From an uncultured Eggerthellaceae bacterium (GTDB lineage Bacteria; Actinomycetota; Coriobacteriia; Coriobacteriales; Eggerthellaceae), in the NCBI GenBank assembly GCA_946618265.1, contig CAMOLA010000075.1, forward strand, positions 1 to 7,094: a stretch of DNA of 7,094 nucleotides, read 5' to 3'. Shown here piece by piece: positions 1 to 6,006 of this stretch. Each line of letters begins with the position of its first letter. Position 1 is the stretch's first letter. The notes below the pieces were generated by a model. That model saw only the letters and a program-made list of their open reading frames with translations, searched no databases and was not told where the DNA came from. The translations under genes were made by a program, and so were the position numbers.

Positions 1-1748
1 CGCGATTCGAGCGCCTCGTTTACGATCTTGAGCGCCTGGATGCGCGCATAGTACTTGCTGTCGCTCTCGAGGACATACCAAGGCGCAAAGGTCGTCGAGG
101 TCAGTCGGAACATGTCGTCGACCGCGCTCTTGTACTGCGGATACTTGTCGCGATTGCGCCAGTCTTCCTCGGTGATCTTCCAAATCTTCGTCGGATCGGC
201 CTGACGAGCCTCGAACCGTCTCAGCTGCTCTTCGGGCGTGACGTCGACCCAGAACTTGAGTAAGATGGCGCCCCATTGCACCAGCTCGTACTCGAACGAG
301 TTGATTTCGTCGTAGGCGCGAGACCATTGCTCGGGCGACGCGAAGCCCTCCACGCGCTCGACCAGGACGCGCCCATACCAGCTCCGGTCGTAGATGCCCA
401 CATGGCCGGCGCGCGGAAGCTTGGTCCAATAGCGCCACAGGTGCGGGTGCATCAGCTCGGGCTTCGTGGGGGCGGGAGATGGGTGCACCGTGTACGCGCG
501 CGCGTCGATCGCTTGGGTCACGCGCTTGATGTTGCCGCCCTTGCCTGCCGCATCCCAGCCTTCGTACATGAGCATGAGCGGCACGCGCTTCTGGTACAAC
601 TCGAGCTCGAGCTCGAAGAAACGTTCCTGTTCGGCTTTGAGCTGACGCTTGTACTCCTCGTCGGATTCCATGACTGGCTTCGCGACGGAGTGGTCGATTT
701 TCGGATAGCCGGCCATGATGATGAAATTCGACCCGCGCGGAGCCTGGGACCTTTGCAGATCGGCTTCTTCTTGTGCGGCCTTGAGCACGGCCTCGGGATC
801 GGGCTTCACGGCCTCCTGGGCTCCGCCTTCCGCTACGGCCGCCGCGGCGCGAGCGGAGTTTTGGGCTGCCTTGGCCTTCGCCGCCTCGTCGGCGGCATCG
901 GGGCCTTTCGCCAGCCCGTATTCGATTCCATCGATCAGGGCTTGGGCGATCTGGATATTCGCGACCCGCCTGTCCTCGCCGTTGACGAGCGTCCACGGCG
1001 CGAACGCGAAGTTGCTCGTCTCGAGCAACCGGTCATAGAGCTCGTAGGCGGCGTCGTAGTATTTCGTCTCCTCGAGCTTTTCCTCGCTGACGCGCCAGGC
1101 TGTCGCGGGATTGTCATGGAGCCTCTTGAGGCGTTTGTACTGCGCCTCCTTGCTGACGTGCACAAACAGCTTGATTACGATGTAGCCGTCGTCGACGAGC
1201 ATCTGCTCGAAGCTGTGCGCGACGCGCTGATAGCTCGACACGAGGTTTCCGTGGAACTCGGCCCGGACCTTCGAAGCGCCGTCCTCGACGATCGTCCCCG
1301 TGCGCTTGGCCTTCTTCGCGATCTTTTTGACCGCCTCGGTCTTGTCATGGGAAAACTCCATGAGCACCTGCTGGATCGCCGTCGTGTACCAACCGCGATC
1401 GTACATCGTTATGGTGCCGCGCTCGCCAAGCGCCTTCCAGAATTGCTGCATGGGCGGCTGGAAATCGGTCACGCCCCACTCTCGGCCGGCGAACTTCCGC
1501 GCTTCGTCGATGTCAAAGTCCTCGGTGACGTACACGGACGTTGCGCGCGCATCCAATTCGCACATAAGCTCGGATATCCTGCTGCCCTTGCCGGCGCCGC
1601 CCCATCCTTCGAACAGCACGACGAGGCCGACGCCCGCGCTGCGCGCTTGCTGCTGCAGCACGACGAGCTTCTTTATAAGCTCCTTGTATGTGGACTTGTA
1701 GTCCTCCTTCGATAGCTTCTCGACCGAAAAATCAACTTGCTCGAGCAT
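1..1748 (-). CDS. pap: Tandem-domain PPK2 family protein, probable polyphosphate:AMP phosphotransferase (3' end cut by window edge)
   Basis: A reading frame of 582 complete codons runs off the window at base 1 without a stop. It has two PPK2 (P-loop kinase) domains. The N-terminal domain (about residues 15-280) carries EGWGGAGKG at 47-55 and YDRGWY at 116-121. The C-terminal domain (about 360 to the end) carries EGWDAAGKG at 396-404 (Walker A, Lys403) and YDRSWYGR at 453-460 (Walker B-type). A lid-like segment around 511-540 follows, with DPTKIWK at 518-524. Two-domain PPK2 proteins of this kind phosphorylate AMP to ADP with polyphosphate in the cytoplasm, and the C-terminal domain is regarded as the catalytic one. 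In agreement, the N-terminal P-loop has Gly50 where the C-terminal domain has Asp399. An Ala/Glu-rich linker (about 283-338) separates the domains. The start is supported by a Shine-Dalgarno sequence 7 nt upstream. The gene lies 32 nt after ppk1, so the two are probably cotranscribed. By alignment to the end of domain 1, little sequence is missing. The family is secure; AMP specificity is inferred from the tandem architecture. Confidence 0.93.
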   Translation of the reverse strand, partial: MLEQVDFSVEKLSKEDYKSTYKELIKKLVVLQQQARSAGVGLVVLFEGWGGAGKGSRISELMCELDARATSVYVTEDFDIDEARKFAGREWGVTDFQPPMQQFWKALGERGTITMYDRGWYTTAIQQVLMEFSHDKTEAVKKIAKKAKRTGTIVEDGASKVRAEFHGNLVSSYQRVAHSFEQMLVDDGYIVIKLFVHVSKEAQYKRLKRLHDNPATAWRVSEEKLEETKYYDAAYELYDRLLETSNFAFAPWTLVNGEDRRVANIQIAQALIDGIEYGLAKGPDAADEAAKAKAAQNSARAAAAVAEGGAQEAVKPDPEAVLKAAQEEADLQRSQAPRGSNFIIMAGYPKIDHSVAKPVMESDEEYKRQLKAEQERFFELELELYQKRVPLMLMYEGWDAAGKGGNIKRVTQAIDARAYTVHPSPAPTKPELMHPHLWRYWTKLPRAGHVGIYDRSWYGRVLVERVEGFASPEQWSRAYDEINSFEYELVQWGAILLKFWVDVTPEEQLRRFEARQADPTKIWKITEEDWRNRDKYPQYKSAVDDMFRLTSTTFAPWYVLESDSKYYARIQALKIVNEALES

Positions 1749-1755
1749 TCTTTGA

Positions 1756-1763
1756 CCCTCTCT
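1756..1763 (-). promoter_or_regulatory. Ribosome binding site of pap
   Basis: On the minus strand AGAGGG, extended to AGAGAGGG, lies 7 nt before the ATG at 1748-1746. This fixes the pap start, and no competing upstream in-frame start fits in the 32-nt gap after ppk1. Confidence 0.75.
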
Positions 1764-1764
1764 A

Positions 1765-1779
1765 CGGGATGCGCTCCCG
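1765..1779 (-). other. Small intercistronic hairpin between ppk1 and pap
   Basis: A 5-bp perfect stem (CGGGA / TCCCG) with a 5-nt loop (GCGCA) sits immediately after the ppk1 stop codon. It ends one base before the pap Shine-Dalgarno. No T-tract follows, so it is not a terminator. It could stabilise the upstream message end or influence ribosome loading on pap. A stem this short is weak evidence. Confidence 0.35.
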
Positions 1780-1780
1780 C

Positions 1781-4700
1781 TTATTTCCTAAACCGCTTGA
1801 ACAGGCCCTTTTTCTTGGGCGGCATCTCGAGCGGTCTGTTGCCCTCTTCGAAGAAGTCGGGTTGGCCGTTGGGGTTGGCCCCCGACGGTTGTTGGGGCAT
1901 GCCCTGCTGCATGCCCTGCTGCGTGCCCTGCTGCATGCCCTGCTGCATGCCCTGCGGCAGGGGCTGTTGGTACGCTTGCGAAACTTGGCCAGGCACCTGC
2001 GCCGGCATCTGGCCCGTCATGGCAACCGGATCCGCAGCAGGCTGGAACACCGGCGCTTGGCCAGCTTGGCCCGCGTTGACGGGAGGTTGCGGCTCCAGCA
2101 AGTCGCCAATGCTCATATCGGTGAGGCTTCCACCAGTTGCGACCGCATTGGAATCGACCGGCTGAGCAATGGGCTCGATCGTCGAGATGTCTTGCATCGG
2201 TCCGGGAGCGCCTACGACACCCTGGGGTGCCATCCGGTCGTTCTGCCCCGCGAAGCCCCACTGAGCCTGGCCGGGAGCAGGGACAGCAGGCGACGCGTCG
2301 CCCAAAATGTCCTCGATGCGCATCTCGGTCATGCCCGGGACATCCGCCTGCATGGCGGTCGGCGCAGCCTCTTGCTGCGGCACCTCGGTTAGCGGCTGCG
2401 TCACGGGCATGTTCTGGTAACCGCTCTCGACGTTCGCCGTCTGGAACCCACCTGCGGCCCCGAACTGCTGGGGCGTTGCGTCAACGTACTGCGGGACGCC
2501 CTCGAACTGTTCCCCGAATGCGACCGAAGGCGTCATGGCGTCGTTCGCGCTTGCCGAGAACGGCTGCTCGTACTGCACGACAGGATCGATCTGGACGGGA
2601 GCCGCTGCTTCCTGCATCGGCTGTGCAATCGCCGGCTGCACTTCGGCTTCGCCTTGCAAATAGGAATCTTGCGCGTCCTCGGCGAGCCTCGCCTTCTCGG
2701 CGGCACGCGCTATGAGCGCCGCCTGCGCATCGAACGCAGGCTGGGCATTGCCCTCCTCGTCGATTTCGCAGAAGGCTCCGAGCGGCGTGTAGGTCTTGTT
2801 CGGCCTGAGCTCGCGGAGCTTGGCCGTGTCGCGCAAGCACAGGTCGATGTAGTCGAGAATTCTCCAGCGCAGGTCCTGGTTGAGTATCGGCCAGGCGATT
2901 TCGACGCGCTTGTTGAGATTGCGCGTCATGAGGTCGGCGCTCGACAGGTACATGACGCAGTCGTCGGGCGTGCCGAAGCAGTAGATGCGGCTATGCTCGA
3001 GCAGCCGACCAACGATCGAGACGACGCGCACGTTGTCCGTCCACCCCTTGACCTCGGGGACGATGCAGCATATGCCGCGGATGAACAGCGTGATTCCAAC
3101 GCCAGCCTGCGACGCCTCGGCGATCTTCTCGATGACGTCCTTATCAGTGATCGAGTTGGCCTTCAGGAACGCGCCGCAGGGCTTGCCCTGTCGGGCGAGC
3201 TCGATCTGGTGGTCGAGGTTGTCGAGGATCATGGGCTTGATCTGCAGCGGCGCCACGCGCAGCACCTCGTAGTTGTCCGACACGTTCTCGAGCTGCATGT
3301 TGCGGAAGAACTCGACCGCATCGCGCCCGAACGACTCGTCGGTCGTGATGAAGCTGAGGTCTGTGTAGAGCTTGGCGGTCTTCTCGTTGTAGTTGCCGGT
3401 GCCGAGCTGGGTGATGTGCTGGAGCCCTTGGGGCGTCTGCCTGGTGATGCAGCAGATCTTGGAATGCACCTTGTAGTCGCGGAACCCGTAGATCACGTTG
3501 CAGCCGGCTTCCTCGAACCGCTGCGACCACTCGATGTTGTTGCTCTCGTCGAAGCGAGCGCGAAGCTCGAACAGCGCCGTGACGTTCTTGCCGTTTTCCG
3601 CTGCGGTGATCAGGGCTTCCGCGAGCTGCGATTGGCTGGCGAGTCGGTACAGGGTGATCTTGATCGATACGACCGTCGGATCGAAGGCCGCTTCCTTCAG
3701 GAGCTGCACGAAGGGGTCCATGCTCTCGTACGGGTAGGACAGCAGCACCTCGCGCTCGCCGACTTGGTCGAGTATCCTGCGCTTCCGGTCGAAGGCCGTC
3801 GGCCACGCAGGCGAGAACGGCGGGTTGGAAAGCTTCTCGCGCTTCTTGTCGGACAGCTTGCTACCCAGTTCCCAGGTGAAGCTGAGGTCGAGCGGCACGA
3901 TGGTGTCGTACACCTGGCTGCGCTTCAACCTGAGCTTCTTCAGCATGTGCTTTTCCATGACGGGCGACAGGGGTCGCTCGCACTCGAGCCTGACGGGTGC
4001 GAGACGCGCGCGCTTCTTCAGCAGGCGCCGCATGTGCTCACGGTAGTCCTCGTCCTGCTCGTCGCCTGTCTGGTTGGCGTCGATGTCCGCATTACGCGTG
4101 ACGCAGATGACGTTGGTGTGCTTGATCTTGTACATCGAGAAGGTCTCGGCCGCGAACATCTCGATCGCGTGCTCGAGCAAGATGAACTGGAACCCACGAC
4201 CGGGAAGCTTGATGATGCGCTCGCATTGGTGAGGCAGCGGAATCAAACCGAGGACGACGCCTTCGGCGCCACCCTTCTCCTTCTTGGCCTTCTTGTCCTT
4301 CTTGCCCTTCTTCTTCCCCTCTGCCGCATCGGTCTGGTCGTCGAGCCGCACGAGGATGTAGAGCTTTCCGTTCTCGAGATGCGGGAACGGATGGGTGGGA
4401 TTGATGATCTGAGGCGACAGGAACGGCATCACGTTGTAGGTGACGAAACCCGAAAGGTAATTGACCTGCTCTTCGGACAGGTCGTCCGGGCGCAAGTGCC
4501 GCACGCCCTGCTTCGCGAGCGATCCGCGCACGTGCTCGTAGTAGCTTTCCTGGATCGGATACAGCTCCCTGCAACGCTCGTGAATCGCCTGGATCTGCTC
4601 CTTCGGCGTCATGCCGGTCTTGGAATCCTTCACAGGCGGTTCGATGAACGTCAAGTCGGTCAAGCTGCCGACACGCACCATGAAGAACTCTTGCAGGTTG

Positions 4701-5713
4701 CTCCAGAAGATCGAGATGAAGTTGAGACGTTCGAGCAGCGGGACCGATTCGTCGGCACCCTGGTCGAGGACGCGCTCGTTGAACGTGAGCCAGGACAGCT
4801 CGCGGTTCTGCATGTAGGCGTACTTCGACGAATCGTCTGCTTCGACGTCCTCGTCTTCCTCATCGTCATCGTCTTCTGCTGAGAACACGTCCATGGCCTC
4901 ATGCGTTTTATAGAAGCTCGAAATGCCGAAACGATGCCCGGTACCCTCGCCCGCCTGGCTATCAGGCGCCAATGGCGCTTCGGCTTCCACCAGGGGCGCA
5001 ACCTGGGTCACGGGCTGATTGAGCGATTGCAAGAGGCCCTGGTCGAACGCCTGCGGCGCGGGTTGCGCCATTGGCTGCTCGAACGGCTGAGCCTGCGGCT
5101 CGGGCTGCGATGTCTGCTGCTCGAACGGCTGAGCCTGCGGCGCTGGTTGCGCCATCGGCTGCTCGAACGGCTGAGCCTGCGGTTGTCCGAAATACTGCGC
5201 ATTCGACTGATTTGCAGGCTGGATGGGCTCCTGAGCTATCTCCTGGACGCTCGCCTGGCCTACTGGCTGATCAGCTGGCTGCGCCACAGGTGCAGGCTGT
5301 TGCCCCAAGGGTTGCTCGAAGAGCATCTCCATTGGCTGGAAGGCGGTTGCCTCGACCTGCTGGGGCATTGGCTGCGGAAACGCCTGGCCAAACGACGCGC
5401 CGAACGCGCCGTGCTCGACAGGCGCCGCGGTACCGCCGGGCATTGCACTGCCAGCGGTCATACCGCTGCCAACAGGCGCGACGTTGCTTTCAGGCGCCAC
5501 GTTGCCAAGAGGCGCGACATTGCCCGCAGGCATCAGATTGCCAAGAGGCTGGATGACCGGCTGTGCGCCCAGTTGGCTTTGCGACTGCGCAATCTGCTGC
5601 ATGTCGAGCGCGGCATTATCCACTCCCGCCCCGAACAACATATCAGCTTGAACAGCTCCGCTTATTTGACCAGCGTTAACGTTTGGTTCGCCATTGAATC
5701 CCTGTTCATTCAT
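1781..5713 (-). CDS. ppk1: Polyphosphate kinase 1 with long low-complexity N- and C-terminal tails (1310 aa)
   Basis: PPK1 reversibly moves the gamma-phosphate of ATP onto polyphosphate through a phosphohistidine. The core spans about residues 298-985. It opens with NRELSWLTFNERVL at 303-316 and SNLQEFFMVRV at 338-348. It contains DYKVHSK (His750, aligning with the E. coli phosphorylated His435) and LLEHSR (His907, aligning with E. coli His592). YLSSADLMTRN follows at 922-932. Family members are usually about 690-740 residues, so nearly half of this protein is extra. Residues 1-297 are Gln/Pro/Ala-rich with two repeat blocks and an acidic stretch at 280-294. Residues from about 985 to 1310 are Gln/Pro/Ala-rich and end in a basic tail. 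A Lys-rich insertion lies at 467-480. The start is supported by AGAGGA 5 nt upstream and a promoter just beyond. The stop is TAA at 1781-1783. Core identity is very secure; the roles of the tails are unknown. Confidence 0.97.
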   Translation of the reverse strand: MNEQGFNGEPNVNAGQISGAVQADMLFGAGVDNAALDMQQIAQSQSQLGAQPVIQPLGNLMPAGNVAPLGNVAPESNVAPVGSGMTAGSAMPGGTAAPVEHGAFGASFGQAFPQPMPQQVEATAFQPMEMLFEQPLGQQPAPVAQPADQPVGQASVQEIAQEPIQPANQSNAQYFGQPQAQPFEQPMAQPAPQAQPFEQQTSQPEPQAQPFEQPMAQPAPQAFDQGLLQSLNQPVTQVAPLVEAEAPLAPDSQAGEGTGHRFGISSFYKTHEAMDVFSAEDDDDEEDEDVEADDSSKYAYMQNRELSWLTFNERVLDQGADESVPLLERLNFISIFWSNLQEFFMVRVGSLTDLTFIEPPVKDSKTGMTPKEQIQAIHERCRELYPIQESYYEHVRGSLAKQGVRHLRPDDLSEEQVNYLSGFVTYNVMPFLSPQIINPTHPFPHLENGKLYILVRLDDQTDAAEGKKKGKKDKKAKKEKGGAEGVVLGLIPLPHQCERIIKLPGRGFQFILLEHAIEMFAAETFSMYKIKHTNVICVTRNADIDANQTGDEQDEDYREHMRRLLKKRARLAPVRLECERPLSPVMEKHMLKKLRLKRSQVYDTIVPLDLSFTWELGSKLSDKKREKLSNPPFSPAWPTAFDRKRRILDQVGEREVLLSYPYESMDPFVQLLKEAAFDPTVVSIKITLYRLASQSQLAEALITAAENGKNVTALFELRARFDESNNIEWSQRFEEAGCNVIYGFRDYKVHSKICCITRQTPQGLQHITQLGTGNYNEKTAKLYTDLSFITTDESFGRDAVEFFRNMQLENVSDNYEVLRVAPLQIKPMILDNLDHQIELARQGKPCGAFLKANSITDKDVIEKIAEASQAGVGITLFIRGICCIVPEVKGWTDNVRVVSIVGRLLEHSRIYCFGTPDDCVMYLSSADLMTRNLNKRVEIAWPILNQDLRWRILDYIDLCLRDTAKLRELRPNKTYTPLGAFCEIDEEGNAQPAFDAQAALIARAAEKARLAEDAQDSYLQGEAEVQPAIAQPMQEAAAPVQIDPVVQYEQPFSASANDAMTPSVAFGEQFEGVPQYVDATPQQFGAAGGFQTANVESGYQNMPVTQPLTEVPQQEAAPTAMQADVPGMTEMRIEDILGDASPAVPAPGQAQWGFAGQNDRMAPQGVVGAPGPMQDISTIEPIAQPVDSNAVATGGSLTDMSIGDLLEPQPPVNAGQAGQAPVFQPAADPVAMTGQMPAQVPGQVSQAYQQPLPQGMQQGMQQGTQQGMQQGMPQQPSGANPNGQPDFFEEGNRPLEMPPKKKGLFKRFRK
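1784..1822 (-). other. Basic C-terminal peptide of PPK1
   Basis: Residues 1298-1310 read PPKKKGLFKRFRK. Eight of the last eleven residues are Lys or Arg, with Leu and Phe interleaved. This is the only strongly basic, hydrophobic-patterned segment in an otherwise neutral to acidic, Gln-rich tail. It could contact membrane lipid, nucleic acid or polyphosphate; the sequence does not say which. Confidence 0.6.
1898..1957 (-). repeat. 12-bp tandem repeat coding for (QQGM)n in the PPK1 C-terminal tail
   Basis: Five consecutive 4-residue units (PQGM, QQGM, QQGT, QQGM, QQGM; residues 1253-1272) are encoded by near-identical 12-bp units of the form catgccctgctg on the plus strand. The near identity at DNA level implies recent expansion by slippage. 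It stays in frame because the unit is a multiple of three. Confidence 0.85.
5051..5176 (-). repeat. 42-bp tandem repeat (three units) in the PPK1 N-terminal tail
   Basis: Residues 180-221 are three 14-residue units. The first and third are identical (AQPFEQPMAQPAPQ); the middle one is AQPFEQQTSQPEPQ. The DNA unit is 42 bp and all three units share long identical runs, such as tgctcgaacggctgagcctg. Degenerate relatives (FGQP, FEQP) extend upstream, which suggests growth by unequal duplication. Confidence 0.9.
5423..5548 (-). repeat. 18-bp degenerate tandem repeat (seven units) in the PPK1 N-terminal tail
   Basis: Residues 56-97 fall into seven hexapeptides: PLGNLM, PAGNVA, PLGNVA, PESNVA, PVGSGM, TAGSAM and PGGTAA. 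The DNA follows an 18-bp period with visible similarity between units (gcgacgttgc, gccacgttgc and gcgacattgc on the plus strand). The hexapeptide period is reminiscent of extended or turn-rich low-complexity segments. I do not see the Ile/Val pattern of a left-handed beta-helix. Confidence 0.7.
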
Positions 5714-5718
5714 AAGAA

Positions 5719-5724
5719 TCCTCT
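5719..5724 (-). promoter_or_regulatory. Ribosome binding site of ppk1
   Basis: AGAGGA on the minus strand lies 5 nt before the ATG at 5713-5711. It supports this start even though the encoded N-terminus is low-complexity and would not be recognisable by homology. Confidence 0.75.
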
Positions 5725-5743
5725 GTTCAATTGCCCCTGGTTT

Positions 5744-5772
5744 TTTATATGCAAACTATACCCTAACATCAA
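5744..5772 (-). promoter_or_regulatory. Probable sigma-70-type promoter of ppk1-pap
   Basis: On the minus strand a -35 box TTGATG (5772-5767) is followed by a 17-nt spacer and a -10 box TATAAA (5749-5744). The predicted transcription start is near 5737, giving a leader of roughly 25 nt before the ppk1 ATG. The immediate surroundings are much more A/T-rich than the coding DNA. A second TATA-like hexamer, TATAGT, lies inside the spacer but has no good -35 partner. Confidence 0.7.
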
Positions 5773-5880
5773 GCTATTCGCAGGGGACAATACAAGACAA
5801 CATGCGAACGAGAACTGACCAACGGGATACTGCCCACAGGCACGCGCCTTCGCCCCAAGCTAAAGGCGGAAAATCCCCGT
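5773..5880. other. Intergenic stretch upstream of the ppk1 promoter, no gene seen
   Basis: No credible coding frame or RNA gene is visible here. One short inverted repeat (cgcctt 5845-5850 with aaggcg 5863-5868, 12-nt loop) is present, but it is too small to call. Upstream regulator sites for ppk1 could lie here; I do not recognise any named operator. Confidence 0.4.
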
Positions 5881-5949
5881 GGCACTGACCGAAAGGGAGA
5901 CTCCCCTTCGGTCAGCGACCGTTGGGGAGTCTCCCTTTCGATCGGTGCC
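5881..5949. repeat. 69-nt nested palindrome between rpoC terminator and ppk1 promoter
   Basis: The two 26-nt outer arms (5881-5906 and 5924-5949) are inverted copies with two differences, both tolerated as G-U pairs in one of the two RNA strands. Inside them, after a TT/TT mismatch, CGGTC (5909-5913) pairs with GACCG (5917-5921) around a 3-nt loop. The left half is also a palindrome on its own: 5886-5899 pairs with 5901-5914 around a central A, with one mismatch. The element could therefore fold as one long hairpin or as two adjacent ones. No T-tract follows on either strand, so it does not look like an intrinsic terminator. It could be a processing site, a REP-like element or a small mobile-element remnant. 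Confidence 0.85.
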
Positions 5950-5957
5950 GTGAACGC

Positions 5958-5984
5958 AAAAAGGGCCCGCAAAGGTGCGGGCCC
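5958..5984 (-). terminator. Intrinsic terminator of rpoC
   Basis: On the minus strand a perfect 9-bp G/C-rich stem, GGGCCCGCA / TGCGGGCCC with a CCTT loop, is followed immediately by TTTTT. It starts about 22 nt after the rpoC stop codon. It should end the rpo operon transcript and separate it from ppk1-pap. Confidence 0.92.
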
Positions 5985-6006
5985 CGGTTTACGTCACATG
6001 TGGACG

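Noticed and set aside
276..1715. 479-codon plus-strand open frame antisense to pap
   Set aside because: The minus strand encodes two PPK2 domains with intact P-loops, and the plus frame shows no domain.
2654..4882. 742-codon plus-strand open frame antisense to ppk1
   Set aside because: The minus strand of the same region encodes unmistakable PPK1 motifs. The plus-strand translation is Leu/Arg/Val/Asp-rich without recognisable domains, typical of an antisense shadow in GC-rich genes.
5051..5176. CRISPR-like array
   Set aside because: The repeats are directly adjacent without unique spacers, are multiples of three and encode a clean protein repeat in the ppk1 frame.
5755..5760. TATAGT as the -10 box of the ppk1 promoter
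   Set aside because: The hexamer at the matching -35 distance is CTGCGA, a poor match, whereas TATAAA 5 bases downstream pairs with TTGATG at exactly 17 nt.
4901..5818. 305-codon plus-strand open frame over the ppk1 N-terminal tail and leader
   Set aside because: It is the reverse complement of the Gln/Pro repeat region, giving Leu/Arg-rich repeats. It reads through the ppk1 promoter and Shine-Dalgarno and has no convincing start signal of its own.
5881..5949. Second intrinsic terminator or intact transposable element
   Set aside because: No T-tract follows the hairpin on either strand. The flanking bases (ccccgt and gtgaac) show no target-site duplication, and there is no transposase frame inside.
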